From contig ARYC01000710.1 in NCBI GenBank assembly GCA_000711775.1, positions 1 to 64,000 on the forward strand: a stretch of 64,000 nt of DNA, given 5' to 3'. The stretch is from Oxytricha trifallax (lineage: Eukaryota; Ciliophora; Spirotrichea; Sporadotrichida; Oxytrichidae). Made by a program: the position numbers and the translations under genes. Below are positions 45,294-56,104 of the stretch, piece by piece; the first letter of the stretch is position 1, and each line of letters starts with the position of its first letter. Under the pieces are notes generated by a model, which saw only the letters and a list, made by a program, of their open reading frames with translations, searched no databases and was not told the DNA's origin.

Positions 45294-45752
45294 ATGACAG
45301 GTAAGCGTTTTCAATTCATCTTTAATAAATGGTTCTAGATCAAACTTAAGATTCTAATGCTAACAAATCTAGCTTAATTCCTGATGAAAGATTGAGAAAC
45401 TTAGATCCCGAAGGTGGCTATGAAGATCCAGATGAGGTATGATTTTAACTAAATTTTATGGTCATTAGTATTTACATCAATTCATTAATAGGGATTCAGA
45501 GCTGAGTTAACTGCAATGGTCTCTTAAGCAAAATTAAACGTAAACGCTCTCCCCACTAAATCCTATCTTGAAACAACAATTACTCCAACTGTACTGAGAG
45601 CCTTATAAGAAGTCTGTGAGTGCAGACCAGATAATCCTCTAGAATTTGTTGCATATTATATACTCAAACATAATCCCAATAGAAAAACCCCAACTGAAGG
45701 AGCGCCAGTGCACTTGTAAAGTGATCTCATTCCAAAATAACAATAATTATGA
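45294..45752 (+). CDS. DPY30: DPY30 homologue
   Basis: ATG 45294 with two GT..AG introns (45301-45338, 38 nt; 45437-45491, 55 nt). The spliced product starts MTDQTQDSNANKSSLIPDE and contains the Dpy-30 dimerisation motif: LPTKSYLETTITPTVLRALQ, then CRPDNPLEFVAYYILKHNPN. It ends at TGA 45750-45752, about 120 residues, a normal length. DPY30 is a core subunit of COMPASS/MLL histone H3K4 methyltransferases. The same helical pair also docks proteins to ciliary radial spokes, so either setting is possible. No IES is present. Confidence 0.88.
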
Positions 45753-45869
45753 TTAACATTTTTGCTTTTACTTTAACTTGAATTAAGTAGTTCCTCAAAT
45801 GATAAATTTTCAAGTGAATTATAATAATATAAGGTAATATAAGTAAGGGTTTAAACATATAAAACTAAA

Positions 45870-47430
45870 ATGATATCTACCTCGATAATGAAAGCTGGAG
45901 TTTTGGCTCTATTGCTAACCTCTACTATAGCCGTAGTCACTAAAGTAGAAAATTAGCAAGTATAGTAGAAACCCACCAAATTTCTGCAGACTTCTAATGA
46001 AGGACTAGCAGTTAGTACCTTGTCATAGACTTCTTCAAAAAGAATCGTGAGTTACAATGGCAATAATTTTGATGATGACACTGAGAATCCCTTTGCTGAC
46101 TTTATAATTGGCATAATATTGATTTGCTTCTCCTTCCCAATACTATGGAATAATGAGAGAAAGCAGGTCAGAATAGCTGCTTTGCTAATAGAGGGCGAGA
46201 AAAATGTTGTAGACTGTTAGGATTATAAGTAGCCAGAGACTTCCCAAGATATGAAACTAATTTATGCTTTTTTTCAACTTTTATATTAAAATGCTAGTGG
46301 GTAAACGCAAAGCGATTCAGTAATAGTAGATGAACACTTTGGAGTATAAATCAGCAACTCTGTGAAACTTATCAGGAGCGTAGAGATGTTTTAATGGGTA
46401 GAACATAAAAAGTCGAGCAATAATCGCACTGAAACTTCGTACACGAAAGAATGGAAAAATCATATAGTAAATAGCTCAGCTTTTAGAGACCCCTACCACT
46501 AAAACCCACACTTTATGCCATTTGATTCAAAGACAACAGTTGCTGAAAAGGTAGACTTTGGTGGATATGTTCTCGCTCCATCTTAAATTAGTAAAATTAA
46601 TACTTCAAAAACATTGGGATTAACTAATGATTAAGTTAAGTTGGCACAAGAAAAGTAACAAAACTATTTGAATGATCACAGCTATGAAGCTCCAAAAGAA
46701 TCAGGAGGCTCATTACTCATTTCTTTAAAGAAAAATAATGGAGTCACAGATATTGGTGATGTCAAAGTAACATTTTCTTATATTCCTTGTGGCCCAACAA
46801 CAATAGTAGCACAATAGATTTGTGATAAAGACAACTTTACATTCAGACAATGGTTATAAAAAATTATTTTATTAATGGAACCCAAAGAAGGTTGCTTTAC
46901 CAATTACTTAAAACAATTACCCAGATCAAGAAGTCGTATGCCTGATGTGCGCATGCTGCCCTTGTGCAACAATTGTAGACTAAATGTTCCAATCAATGTT
47001 TAAGGAGACAATTGAGAATGAATTACGATTTATTTAATTTATTTTAATTGAGTTTGTAGAGGAGTAACCTATCTCAAAAGTCGATCTCTTCAAGAAGAAA
47101 TCTTAAGAAAATGATATGACTACTGTTTACATTAGAATAGGAGGTTGGTTTTTAATGTATGCTGGTATCTGTCTACTCTTAAAATATATAATTAAAGAAA
47201 TTACTTTTTTAATCTTCAGTCCTATTATTTACACTCTCAGTTGGATTCCATTAGTAGGATTCCTGATGGCTCATGGCTTTAAATTAATTGTAGCGATTTT
47301 TGCATTTGTTGTCTCAGTAACACTCTCTTCTTTAACTATTGGAATAGCTTGGTTATATTACAGACCTTTATATGGTGCAGCTTTCCTAGGAATAGTAGGA
47401 GTGGGCTTGGCTCTTATATTTTTAGTTTGA
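45870..47430 (+). CDS. TMEM43/LUMA-like membrane protein
   Basis: ATG 45870 (MISTSIMKAGVLALLLTSTI; signal/anchor) to TGA 47428. An N-terminal membrane segment (FADFIIGIILICFSFPIL) is followed by a long lumenal part with TMEM43 landmarks: SAFRDPYHQNPHFMPFDSKT, VDFGGYVLAPSQI, DIGDVKVTFSYIPCGPTTIV. The C-terminal membrane block is IRIGGWFLMYAGICLLLKYI ... WIPLVGFLMAHGFKLIVAIF ... SLTIGIAWLYYRPLYGAAF. TMEM43 is an inner-nuclear-membrane/ER protein. A Cys-rich CLMCACCPCATIV insert is unusual. A 25-bp IES (46854-46878) must be removed to keep the frame. Confidence 0.85.
46854..46878. other. 25-bp IES in TMEM43-like gene, pointer AATGG
   Basis: AATGG at 46849-46853 and 46874-46878. Excision joins FTFRQW to NPKKVALPI in frame. 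Its borders are not GT..AG in the required phase. Confidence 0.82.
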
Positions 47431-47511
47431 AGCCTTAATTTTATAATGAATCACTTCAAATTTTTCTTATCAATTGATAATACTTTGATAATGAAATTAT
47501 TGGGTAATAAA

Positions 47512-50327
47512 TCAATCATTTTCAAATGTAAGTTGTCTCCTAACTATGAAGCTGTGTTTTTATCTATCCTCCTTTTTCTCTGTAAAATCAATTATAACAT
47601 TATTGCTCATAAACTTAAAGAATCTCTTATGATAAGGAATTGGATCAATGCAAGATATTTCTTAGTAGTCTCTATTTAGAATGTACTCTTTAAACCTACT
47701 CTCGCATATTTTAGCGAAGTTGAATTCTTAAAGATAATCAATTATTGCTATATGATAGATAAACTTCCCACATTTGCTTATTTGCATGTGTCTGTTTCCA
47801 TTGAAAGTCTGTATTAGTTCTAAATAATATTATTATGTACTTTTTATATTATTCTTACATCCTTTAAGTCTTTCTTTCTCAATCTTAATTTCTCTTTTTA
47901 AATCTTCTTCAATTATAATTTACTCATCTTAAAGGCGAGTTTTGACTATCTGCTCAGCCTACATCTTCAGACAATAGTAATTGTAGTTCTTTTCAACACA
48001 AAACAAGAGGGAGTAGTCCATTAATTTATGCTAACTCAAGAATTTAATATCGTCTTCCATTAAATCTAGCAGGGCTCTTCTGTCATCCCTTGAAAATCTC
48101 AAAAACTATAAAATTGTATATTTAAACAGCTTAAGAACTTACAATGTGCTCCTAGCATTACTAGAATAGATTCAAGTCTTTTAGAACAGTTCCTCTTTCA
48201 TGATTTTTACCTTTAACTTTTCTATTGAATAAACTGCCCTTCAAATCGAATTTATTCAGAATTTCAGAAGGTTTACTGCACTAAATTGTATTTCCCATGA
48301 GTATTAAATGGACAGGGACAATATCTTCCATTTGTACAGTAAAAATACCATATATTCTAGCAAGCATTGATCTTGGATTATTCTAAAGATATTCATAGTA
48401 GTCTTGAAACATGGATTTAAATGTACTGAGCTCAGAGTCAGTCATTGTTTTAATTATGAAATTCTTATCTTCACTAAAGAAAAAGAAGCTTCCACTCTTT
48501 CCCGAAGATTCACCTGAATTTTATATGCTTTTTTTGTTGTTTTCAGGGCATAGCGATTTAATAATATCGCTGTTTTGAATGAAGTCTATCTCCCTTATCT
48601 TTTGAAAGATATAACCGCTATGCTCAAAGACTTCCACAGTCTCATTTATGATAATTTTATTTCTTATTGGCTCCTCAAAGGCAGTGGTGTTGTCAGATGT
48701 CATGTTTATATTTAAGTTTTATCCTTTCTCAGACTTTTTACCTTCTCTATAAGGATTATCAATTTCTATTCTGGGAATCTCAAGTTTTCTTAGCAAATTA
48801 AATTAATCCAAGTCATCCACTTTGACTTCGTTGTTTTGCAAGTGATCGTCAAAAGATTTCCTTGTAAATGTGGTAATTCCTTAGAGTATGATGTTTACTA
48901 ACTCTACATTTAGTGACTAAGTCAAAAATGAATTTAAGGTGTCATTAAATAGATCATCCTTTCTTGATTTATTATCAGGTGGAATACCAAAGAATTCGAG
49001 CCATTTCGTCCTCGCCATATAATAAAAGTAAGGTTCAGAAAGTCTAACAATTGTAAGCCAGAGTCCAGTGGAAAATGCCGCAAATTAACTTATAGTCTAG
49101 ACTATTGATAGCCTGTCTTCAACTTCTTCATTTTAAGAGTCATTAGGATTAAAAAGTTGATAGTAAACTGATGCAAGATTCAATGTCCAAATCAAAATAA
49201 ATACTCCAACATAAGAGTAATGCTTTCTCAGAAAGAACCACCTCTCTCTATTTTTAAGGCCTGGTCTCGCTAATCTTCTCTAAGCATAAACACCTAAAAA
49301 AGGATTGAGATACTATCTTAAAACTTACAAGAATAAAGAGCCACTATAATGTAAATTGAGAGACTCATAGCAACAACCAAATTTGAGGTTTGTTTAGTTA
49401 TAACACTGTTGTACTTCACATCATTGTCTTAACAGTCAACTATATAAATTAGAATGATCAGATTCTTAATTAAGTTACCAGTAATTGATTGATTTCCGAA
49501 TATTACAAGCAGCAGAACTATAATAACTGACCCAATTAAATAGAATTTAACTCTTCTCTTGCTTGGATAAAATGGGTTCCTTAGAGTTTTTAATATAAAT
49601 ATATAAACCTTTGAAAATAATTTGGTTAATGCTTAATAAGTTTTTCTAAAATAGATTAAATCTGCAAATTTGAAATCTAATTAAAGATTAAGAGTTAGAA
49701 TGAGATCAATACAGAGGCAAAGATTGAGCATTAGTGACATGAACTAGAAATATAGAAAGAAGTACTCATTTGAGTAACACAGCAATCTCTTTACATTAAC
49801 CTATATGATAAAGATAAGATTCACAAAACATCCCATTAAATTATTAAGTAAATGTACTGATTGTGAGTCATCGCTTTGGTATAGTACTGTGTAAGCAAAT
49901 AGTCTGTCTATTTCTGTGTAATTTATGAAATAAAAGGTTTTTATGGATTTAATCATGGCATTCAATAAAATTCAAAATTTTTACTATTAAAAAAGGCAAA
50001 TTGGCATATATTATTTTCAGATTGAAAGAGGAGACAGCTTCACACAAGCAAATATAAGCAATCATGGGTTGAGGATGAGTTTATAGCTTTTTGCTGTAAA
50101 ATATAGTGGTTGCCACAAAAATTGAACCAGTCATAGATAAAAAGGCAATTATCACTTTTACCAGGATAACTACATAAAGTAAGTTAATACTTATCTAATT
50201 TTTATCAATAAAGGGGAAAATATAAAGGTTTTAACTAATACTTACTTGGAAAATCTTTAGGATTATAGGAAGCTTAGAATTCTCTAAAATCAATATATTA
50301 CAGCCAACTAAAATGAAAAATATCCAT
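47512..50327 (-). CDS. GPCR-phosphatidylinositol-phosphate kinase fusion (RpkA-type)
   Basis: The start ATG at 50327 is tentative; the first intron (gtaagtatta..tag) is near 50190-50240. The N-terminal half is a seven-helix receptor-like region: IAFLSMTGSIFVATTIFYSK, FYLIGSVIIVLLLVIFGNQS, HYSYVGVFILIWTLNLASVY. The C-terminal half is a PIP-kinase domain: SGKSGSFFFFSEDKNFIIKT, FKSMFQDYYEYLQNNPRSML, NKFDLKGSLFNRKV, KLMDYSLLFCVEKN, IYHIAIIDYLQEFNFAKICE, ISCIDPIPYHKRFFKFM, ending at TGA 47512. Fused GPCR-PIPKs are known in Dictyostelium (RpkA), oomycetes and ciliates and couple signals to PI(4,5)P2 synthesis. Junctions near 49960-50010, 49290-49330 and 48110-48150 are introns/IESs not fully resolved. 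Confidence 0.85.
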
Positions 50328-50648
50328 TGTTACTATAATAATTATTATTGAAACTTTAATTGTTAAAACTTAAAACTTTTGGTATTTTTCTAGGAGCCTT
50401 CTATTTTATAAATATTTTGGAAATTTAATTTTAAATGTAAAATTTGGAGATAGCTTTGATATTTTGAATTTATTATATACTAATGCGCAAGACAAATAAA
50501 TTAATCTAATAATTTATATAATGGCTCTCTAATTTGATACTGCCTCCTACAAAAAAATGAAAACTAATTATAATTCTTAATTATGATTTGAGAAAAATTG
50601 TTTCATCATAATATTTTTCCTCTCAAGTTAATTATATCTTTATTTAAA

Positions 50649-52301
50649 ATGAAAATAGTAGCTTTACTTTTATCGACTGTATGCATATCAAGTGTGATGT
50701 GCGACGATCTCTATCACGAAGACAGAGATCTTTCAGGGTGCAGTGTTGAGTTAGACTCCAATATCTTTAATCTTATGGCTCTTCAAAGAACATTAAAGTA
50801 AGATATCCTATGACTATTTATATCAAGATTACAATGCAAACTATTGTATTACAAATAGAATTTATATAAAATCTTAACCTATTCATATAGTGAAACAAAC
50901 AAATAAACTTTAGTTATTAAAATTTATTTTTATTGACACAACTGATTACAAAATTGATTTCAAGACAGCAACAGGTAGTCAATCCTTAGAGTTTAACTTC
51001 TGCGAGAACTCTTTGAGGACTTGCTCTGATAACAAAAAGGACTTTGCTAATTTTGTTGATGAGAAAGGCTAATGCACACATCTCAGCTCAAACTCATTGA
51101 GTTAAAATTGAGTGAATTTCCAAAATATAATCTAATAATCAATCATTTATTCACACTAATTTAATATTAATATTTTAATTCTAATTAAACAGCATCTATC
51201 TCGAAATTTTGATCATTTCGAGATAGATGCTGTTTAATTAGAATTAAAAAATTAATATTAAATTAGTGTGAATAAATGATTGATTATTTGATTATATTTT
51301 GGAAATTCACTCAATTTTAACTCATTGTCAGATATAGTAGTAACCTTACAAAGCGAAGAAGAACCAGAGAGAGGCATTAATCTTGACTTCATAAGTCCAG
51401 CTTAATGCAATGCAACTGATTTCTATAAACTTAGAGTGCAGCTAAACTGTGACAAGAATGCTGTCAGACCTATCTATTCCCTAGATTCAGATACAACTAA
51501 TCAGTAATGCTATAAAAAAGTTGTTTTCGCTTCAAGAGAGGGTTGTCCTAAGTTATAGCTTGGCATTTTATGGCATTTCTTTAGCAAATATGCAAATGGA
51601 TTTGCTTTGGTCATGATTGCACTTGGTTTCTTCTTCTTAATGTACGGTGGAAGATATCATCAAAAGACTTTATTCTTATTCGGTCAATTAACTTTTGTCG
51701 CTTTTGCCATGGTGATTTTTTATGGATATGCGTTCCCCAAAAATTCACCAGAGTGGAGTGTATGGCTTTCATTAGTAGTGACATTAGCCATGGGAACAGG
51801 TCCAGGGTACTTTACTCAAAAATGGGCAAGAAGTGGAGTATTATTGATTGGTGCTTGGATAGGAGGTCTTTTTGGTGCTATCTTTTACACTGCCTTCATA
51901 GCTAAATATGCAACTGAGAACCCCATGCTTGCTCTATGGCTTTGTATTGTTTTCTTCTCTATCTTCGTTGCAGTTTTATCCCAAATTTACTTTGATTACG
52001 CCGTTATCTTTGGATCAGCAATTGTTGGATCATACATGTTTATTAGAGTAAGTCATCTTTTAAAGCCTAATATTTTCTTTAGGGCATCTCAATATACATC
52101 GGCGGTTTCCCTAATGAGTTCATCCTTTATCAAAACTACATGAATGGATCAGTTGGTCAAACAAACAAGACTCTCTTTGTTTACCTCTTCATTATGATCG
52201 TCATGGCATTCTCTTCAATGCTTGCTTAATTCAGAATGAGACAAGGAAACGCAGCAGAATATAATTTAAGATCAAGTCAAGGAAAATACGACAAATTTTG
52301 A
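50649..52301 (+). CDS. Secretory-pathway membrane protein with DUF4203/TMEM198-like domain
   Basis: ATG 50649 begins a signal peptide (MKIVALLLSTVCISSVMCDD). A Cys-containing lumenal domain follows (SLEFNFCENSLRTCSDNKKD; KGQCTHLSSNSLS; DIVVTLQSEEEPERGINLDF; KLRVQLNCDKNA). Its layout recalls mannose-6-phosphate-receptor-homology domains (Q..R..E..Y-type residues not assigned). Seven hydrophobic segments follow, starting GFALVMIALGFFFLMYGGRY, characteristic of DUF4203/TMEM198/TM7S3 proteins. An intron of 35 nt (about 52049-52083) precedes the last exon (GISIYIGGFPNEFILYQNYM); TGA is at 52299-52301. Two IESs interrupt it, one a palindrome. A one-base-type frame break near 50805 remains unexplained. 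Confidence 0.82.
50835..50951. other. 117-bp IES, pointer GATTACAA
   Basis: GATTACAA at 50827-50834 and 50944-50951. Excision joins YDYLYQDYK to IDFKTATGSQ in one frame. Confidence 0.8.
51100..51327. repeat. 228-bp near-perfect palindromic IES, pointer AACTCATTG
   Basis: The pointer AACTCATTG at 51091-51099 and 51319-51327 is partly inside the palindrome. Arms of about 110 bp meet at TTTGATC (about 51207). Excision restores HLSSNSLSDIVVTLQSE in frame; read through, TGA follows at once. The DNA could extrude as one long hairpin. Confidence 0.92.
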
Positions 52302-52497
52302 TTTACAGTTCAACAAGTTGTTGAATTATTGAGTAGATATTAAGATTATTTAAGTAAGAAAAGACTTTAAAGATTAAATGACTAAATTTTAAATATTAAA
52401 TCTCATAAAAGACATAAGTGTATATACGAATTAATATGTTTAACTCAATAAAAATATCATTTAAATACAAATACAGTAATAAATATATAATTTGCAA

Positions 52498-53984
52498 TCA
52501 CTTTTGTTGATCATTTTCATTGCTTTTGTCTCTTTTGTTAGTAAAATTCCCCATCCCTTAATTTAAATTGTTGCCATTTTTATTTACTTAGCCATTTTTA
52601 TTCATGGCTTTAGAGTACTAAACAAAGCTACTATTCCTAGATTTTTCAATGCTTCCACTTTTCTACATAAAGAATGTTGGGAAAGATCCCCTATCTGTAA
52701 ACTCTGGAAGAGCAAAACTTGGTAATCCCTGCTAAGCTTGAGGTTTATTTATACTATTTTAGAATGAAAGCTGAGCTGATTAATTCATTGCCCCCATACC
52801 CTTAAATGGTTAGAACAAACTAGCAACTTATGATCCAAAGGAAGTTTACTAATTAGCTTACTATTGGTTAAGTTAACCATTTCCTGGCTTGCTTTGAGGT
52901 AACAATAGTTTCTAATCTAATCCAAAACCAATACTTGCACTTGAAAGTTAAGTTGTTAAGAAACCTGCTGCAGCTGCTTGCTATTCATGTGTCCTTCTTA
53001 AGATCAGGTCATTTAAAGTGAAACTGCTTTGCTATTTGAATCCTCCAAATCCTCTAAATGATTCAGTACTTTTCATTGGAAATGCAAATGCTGGCAACTG
53101 ATCAGCTCTTTTCAAGGGATCAAATTAATAACATAATAAATTTATTTTAATAAATACTTGAGCTAATAACTAAGCAGTCTGAATTTATTGCTGCTACTAA
53201 TATTATTGCTAATCGTTTTTCTAGTTCTATTACTATTGAAAGTCTTAACCCTGATTCACTACAATCTATTAATTGTTGATGTAGATGTTGTTAAAAGTCT
53301 AGGGAGCAGCAGTGAAAATGTTGTTATTTGTAACATTTTTCACTTAATTGTTATTGATGTTTTATATAACAGTCTGTGCTTACTGTTTTGGCGATTAAGA
53401 CTATTGGTTAAAATTTGTTGATTCTTTGGAATCTTGGCACTTTTAAGTATTAGCCTTTGTCTTTTAGTGGTGCTTTGAGTTCTTGTCAAAAAAAGGATTT
53501 AAAATTAACTTTATTTTTGAAAGTCTGGCTTTTCCTTAACAGTTTTTCTTTTTTCTGATTCATTTGCAGTTAGCTTTCTACTTCTAGATCTTTATTTGTG
53601 GTCTCCTGTCTCAATAACTGGCTTTTCTTCTTTATGAATCAAAGATTTTCCAAATGAAATCTACTTGATTAATAGCTGATTGTCTTTAGTGTTCTCCTAA
53701 ATCTTGTGCAAGTCAATCAGCTGCCTGTCTTCAACATTTTCCAGTTTAACTTATAATTCTTATTGATGTTTAAACAGCATTTTCTATTCCATTTCAAGCT
53801 GCTGCTTCTATTACATCTTTAGCTTTAACTCACGTTTTAAATCAGTTGAACGCACCCAAGTTTTGTTATAAATTTCATTCTAATTTTCTTCACCTGCCTA
53901 ATTGTCTGTCGTTGTTTTCGTGGTGTGGACTGCTCTCCTGATATGCTCTTCTTCTAAAGGTAAAATTAGTTAAGGATATTTCAT
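52498..53984 (-). CDS. Gln-rich low-complexity protein
   Basis: The ATG at 53984 (MKYPQLILPLEEEHIRRAVH) is tentative. It leads a helical N-terminal part (DLKRELKLKMQQKQQLEMEQ, KMLFKHQQELQVKLENVED) and a basic region (KSLIHKEEKPVIETGDHKQR). After a poorly resolved stretch (53140-53420), a Phe/Gly/Gln/Asn-rich tail follows (RADQLPAFAFPMKSTESFRG; FKGMGAMNQSAQLSFQNSIN) to TGA 52498-52500. The FG-containing tail is vaguely nucleoporin-like but lacks regular FG repeats. Not recognised. Confidence 0.55.
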
Positions 53985-54058
53985 AAAAACACACAATGAT
54001 TATATGAATATCTTGTTAAATTGATTATTCAATGATTAGGGTATTTCAAAAGATATAG

Positions 54059-54463
54059 TCAACAATAAAATTGTAGTCTTTCTCTGTATCCGCTATGTGA
54101 TACAAACTTTCTTCTTCTGGAGTCGCGTACAATTCCAAATTCATAATTTAGATTATAAATGAAACTCAGGAAAATATTAATAAATTCCAAAAACTCTTTA
54201 TTGATTCTAGATATGTCAAGTAGCCCATCAGGGAATAAGTTAGTATCTTCATCCCATTCCATATAACTCGATATGAATTTGGGGTAATTATGTGCTAAGA
54301 AAGTAGAAAATATTTGTATTTCTTTGTCACTCTCCAGAGATAGAGTTTTTGCCTTGAGAGCTGTCATCATGAGTCTTTACAGAATTGAATCGTTTGGTAA
54401 ATGCACAACCTCCTCTTCTTTATTTAAGAGTTACCATGCTGCCACTTCGAATTCATTTAGCAT
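54059..54463 (-). CDS. Hypothetical protein (134 aa)
   Basis: ATG 54463 (MLNEFEVAAWQLLNKEEEVV) to TGA 54059 in one frame. Helical, acidic N-terminus, then AHNYPKFISSYMEWDEDTNL, FPDGLLDISRINKEFLEF. There are two Gln codons of TAA type. The family is not recognised. It lies head-to-tail 75 bp upstream of the Gln-rich gene and could be its 5' part in another frame. Confidence 0.5.
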
Positions 54464-55740
54464 TAGTTCAAAAATGCATTAAAAATATGTTACAACATTT
54501 TTTATGCGAAGTTAAATTTATTTAAAATAATGTTAAATAAGTTGCTGTAGAATGGTATGTATTAAGAAAAGCGAAGGAATGATTCTTTAATATATTAGAA
54601 AATTTAACCATCAGATTACAATAGCAAAAATGAAAAAGTTATATAATTGATAATTTTCGTTAATTTAAAATCTTTAGCTCTCTATGATAATCTTACTTAC
54701 TAGAGTAATATTCATCATTTATTTAAGCAATGCAATTTTGCAAAGTTCTGGGTTTAAAATCGTATCTATATTAAAAAAATTTGTTAAGAATTTAAGTTTT
54801 AAACTAGCTTCAAAAATATAGCGAATTTGTAATATAAGGATATGGATGAGAGTTGGGAAACAGATAAATGATAAATTTAAATGGTGTTTCATGACAATTT
54901 ATTTTTAGGAATTCTTATAATAAACTTACACTATAGAGATACTCTTCTCAAACCTCTCTTTATCATTAATGATACCCCTTCCTATTCGAATAAAAATTAA
55001 AATCAATTCAGATATTGTTAGATTTAACTAAATTCCTATAAAATATTTAGCAATTTTACTTACTTTTTGAAATTCCATTCTTAGCATTTCATAGGAATTC
55101 AATTTTTGTTTAATTTCAGTGTCGTCATATATCATTACCAATTTACTATGATTCTGTTTTAATTTATCAGGACTATAAAATATTCAATTAATTAAAGTGC
55201 AAAAATATTACCTAGCTAGATTAGAAACTTGTCCAGAGTGCATACTCTATATAAATTATTAATCAAAACTTATAGTGGGGTGCGTTTATATAAAAAACTA
55301 AAATATAATCAAATTAAAATTATGATCGAATTAAAATTTACCCCCCCCCCCCCCATAAAATTTATTGAATTACAGATGCTGTTCTGATTTGGATCTTAAT
55401 TTGTGGGGAAATCAAGTGAATTTCACTGTTATTTTTCAAGTTTTATTGTTTGCTAAGTGGACTAGTCACGAGACTATTATTAGCCTGATTATCGTATTGA
55501 TTTATATTGGACATTTAATTTACTATATTAATTTAATTTTAATAAATAATTTTATAGTATAGTATATTAAATGACATCTTGTAGTAATATTAAAGACAAA
55601 TATTGATCAGGGTTATCTAATGTAATATGCAATAAACTAAGTTAATCAGTTTTATACTGATTTTGAGTTATAATACTTTTATATTTATAATAAGACAGTA
55701 TTAATTTTGCTTTTTACTTGACCACATTTTATATTCTTAA
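54464..55740. other. AT-rich region with a C14 run and a coding-like fragment
   Basis: Mostly noncoding. The minus strand at 55060-55180 encodes DKLKQNHSKLVMIYDDTEIK and LNSYEMLRMEFQK, ending at a GT donor, and about 54925-54980 gives GIINDKERFEKSISIV; together they look like part of a coiled-coil gene. A run of 14 C lies at 55341-55354. No complete gene seen. Confidence 0.4.
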
Positions 55741-56085
55741 GGATTAGTTGGATGAAAAACTACTGAATTAACATCGTTACTGTGAGCATGTGCCTTGAAA
55801 ATATTTAGTTATATTTAATGATTTAACGTACCTATTGAGCAACTATATTGAATTTAAATTATAAATTCCTGAGCTTGAAAGTGAGTCTCTGTTTATTTCA
55901 TAAACCATGATTTTGTTGTCAGCACCAGCCTACAATCAAACAATAAGATTTCGTTATTTTCTATTAATAAATGACTATATTGTTAGACTTACTGTTGCCA
56001 TATATAACATTTAATTGGACTAGCATTACAATATAGTATTTCCAGGGCAAAACTAAATTAAACTGTATATTTATTTGTGCATATA
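55740..56085 (-). CDS. WD40-repeat protein fragment (DCAF11-like wording)
   Basis: Minus-strand exons separated by short GT..AG introns (about 55931-55993 and 55795-55832): ALEILYCNASPIKCYIW, then AGADNKIMVYEINRDSLSSS, then AHAHSNDVNSVVFHPTNPQE. The last is a typical WD40 'HxxDVNxVxFHPTNP' strand as in DCAF11/LEC14B proteins. The rest of the gene is not adjacent: the neighbouring DNA is AT-rich on one side and the MT-A70 gene on the other. Other parts probably lie elsewhere, as in a scrambled gene, or the gene is decayed. Confidence 0.5.
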
Positions 56086-56104
56086 TTTTGTTACAATATC
56101 AAGA

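Noticed and set aside
47446..47679. Plus-strand 77-residue ORF after the TMEM43-like gene
   Set aside because: It is antisense to the PIP-kinase C-terminus (ISCIDPIPYHKRFFKF), which is clearly the coding strand.
53188..53421. Plus-strand Leu/Val-rich ORF
   Set aside because: Appears to be the antisense reading of a low-complexity part of the minus-strand Gln-rich gene; no conserved features.
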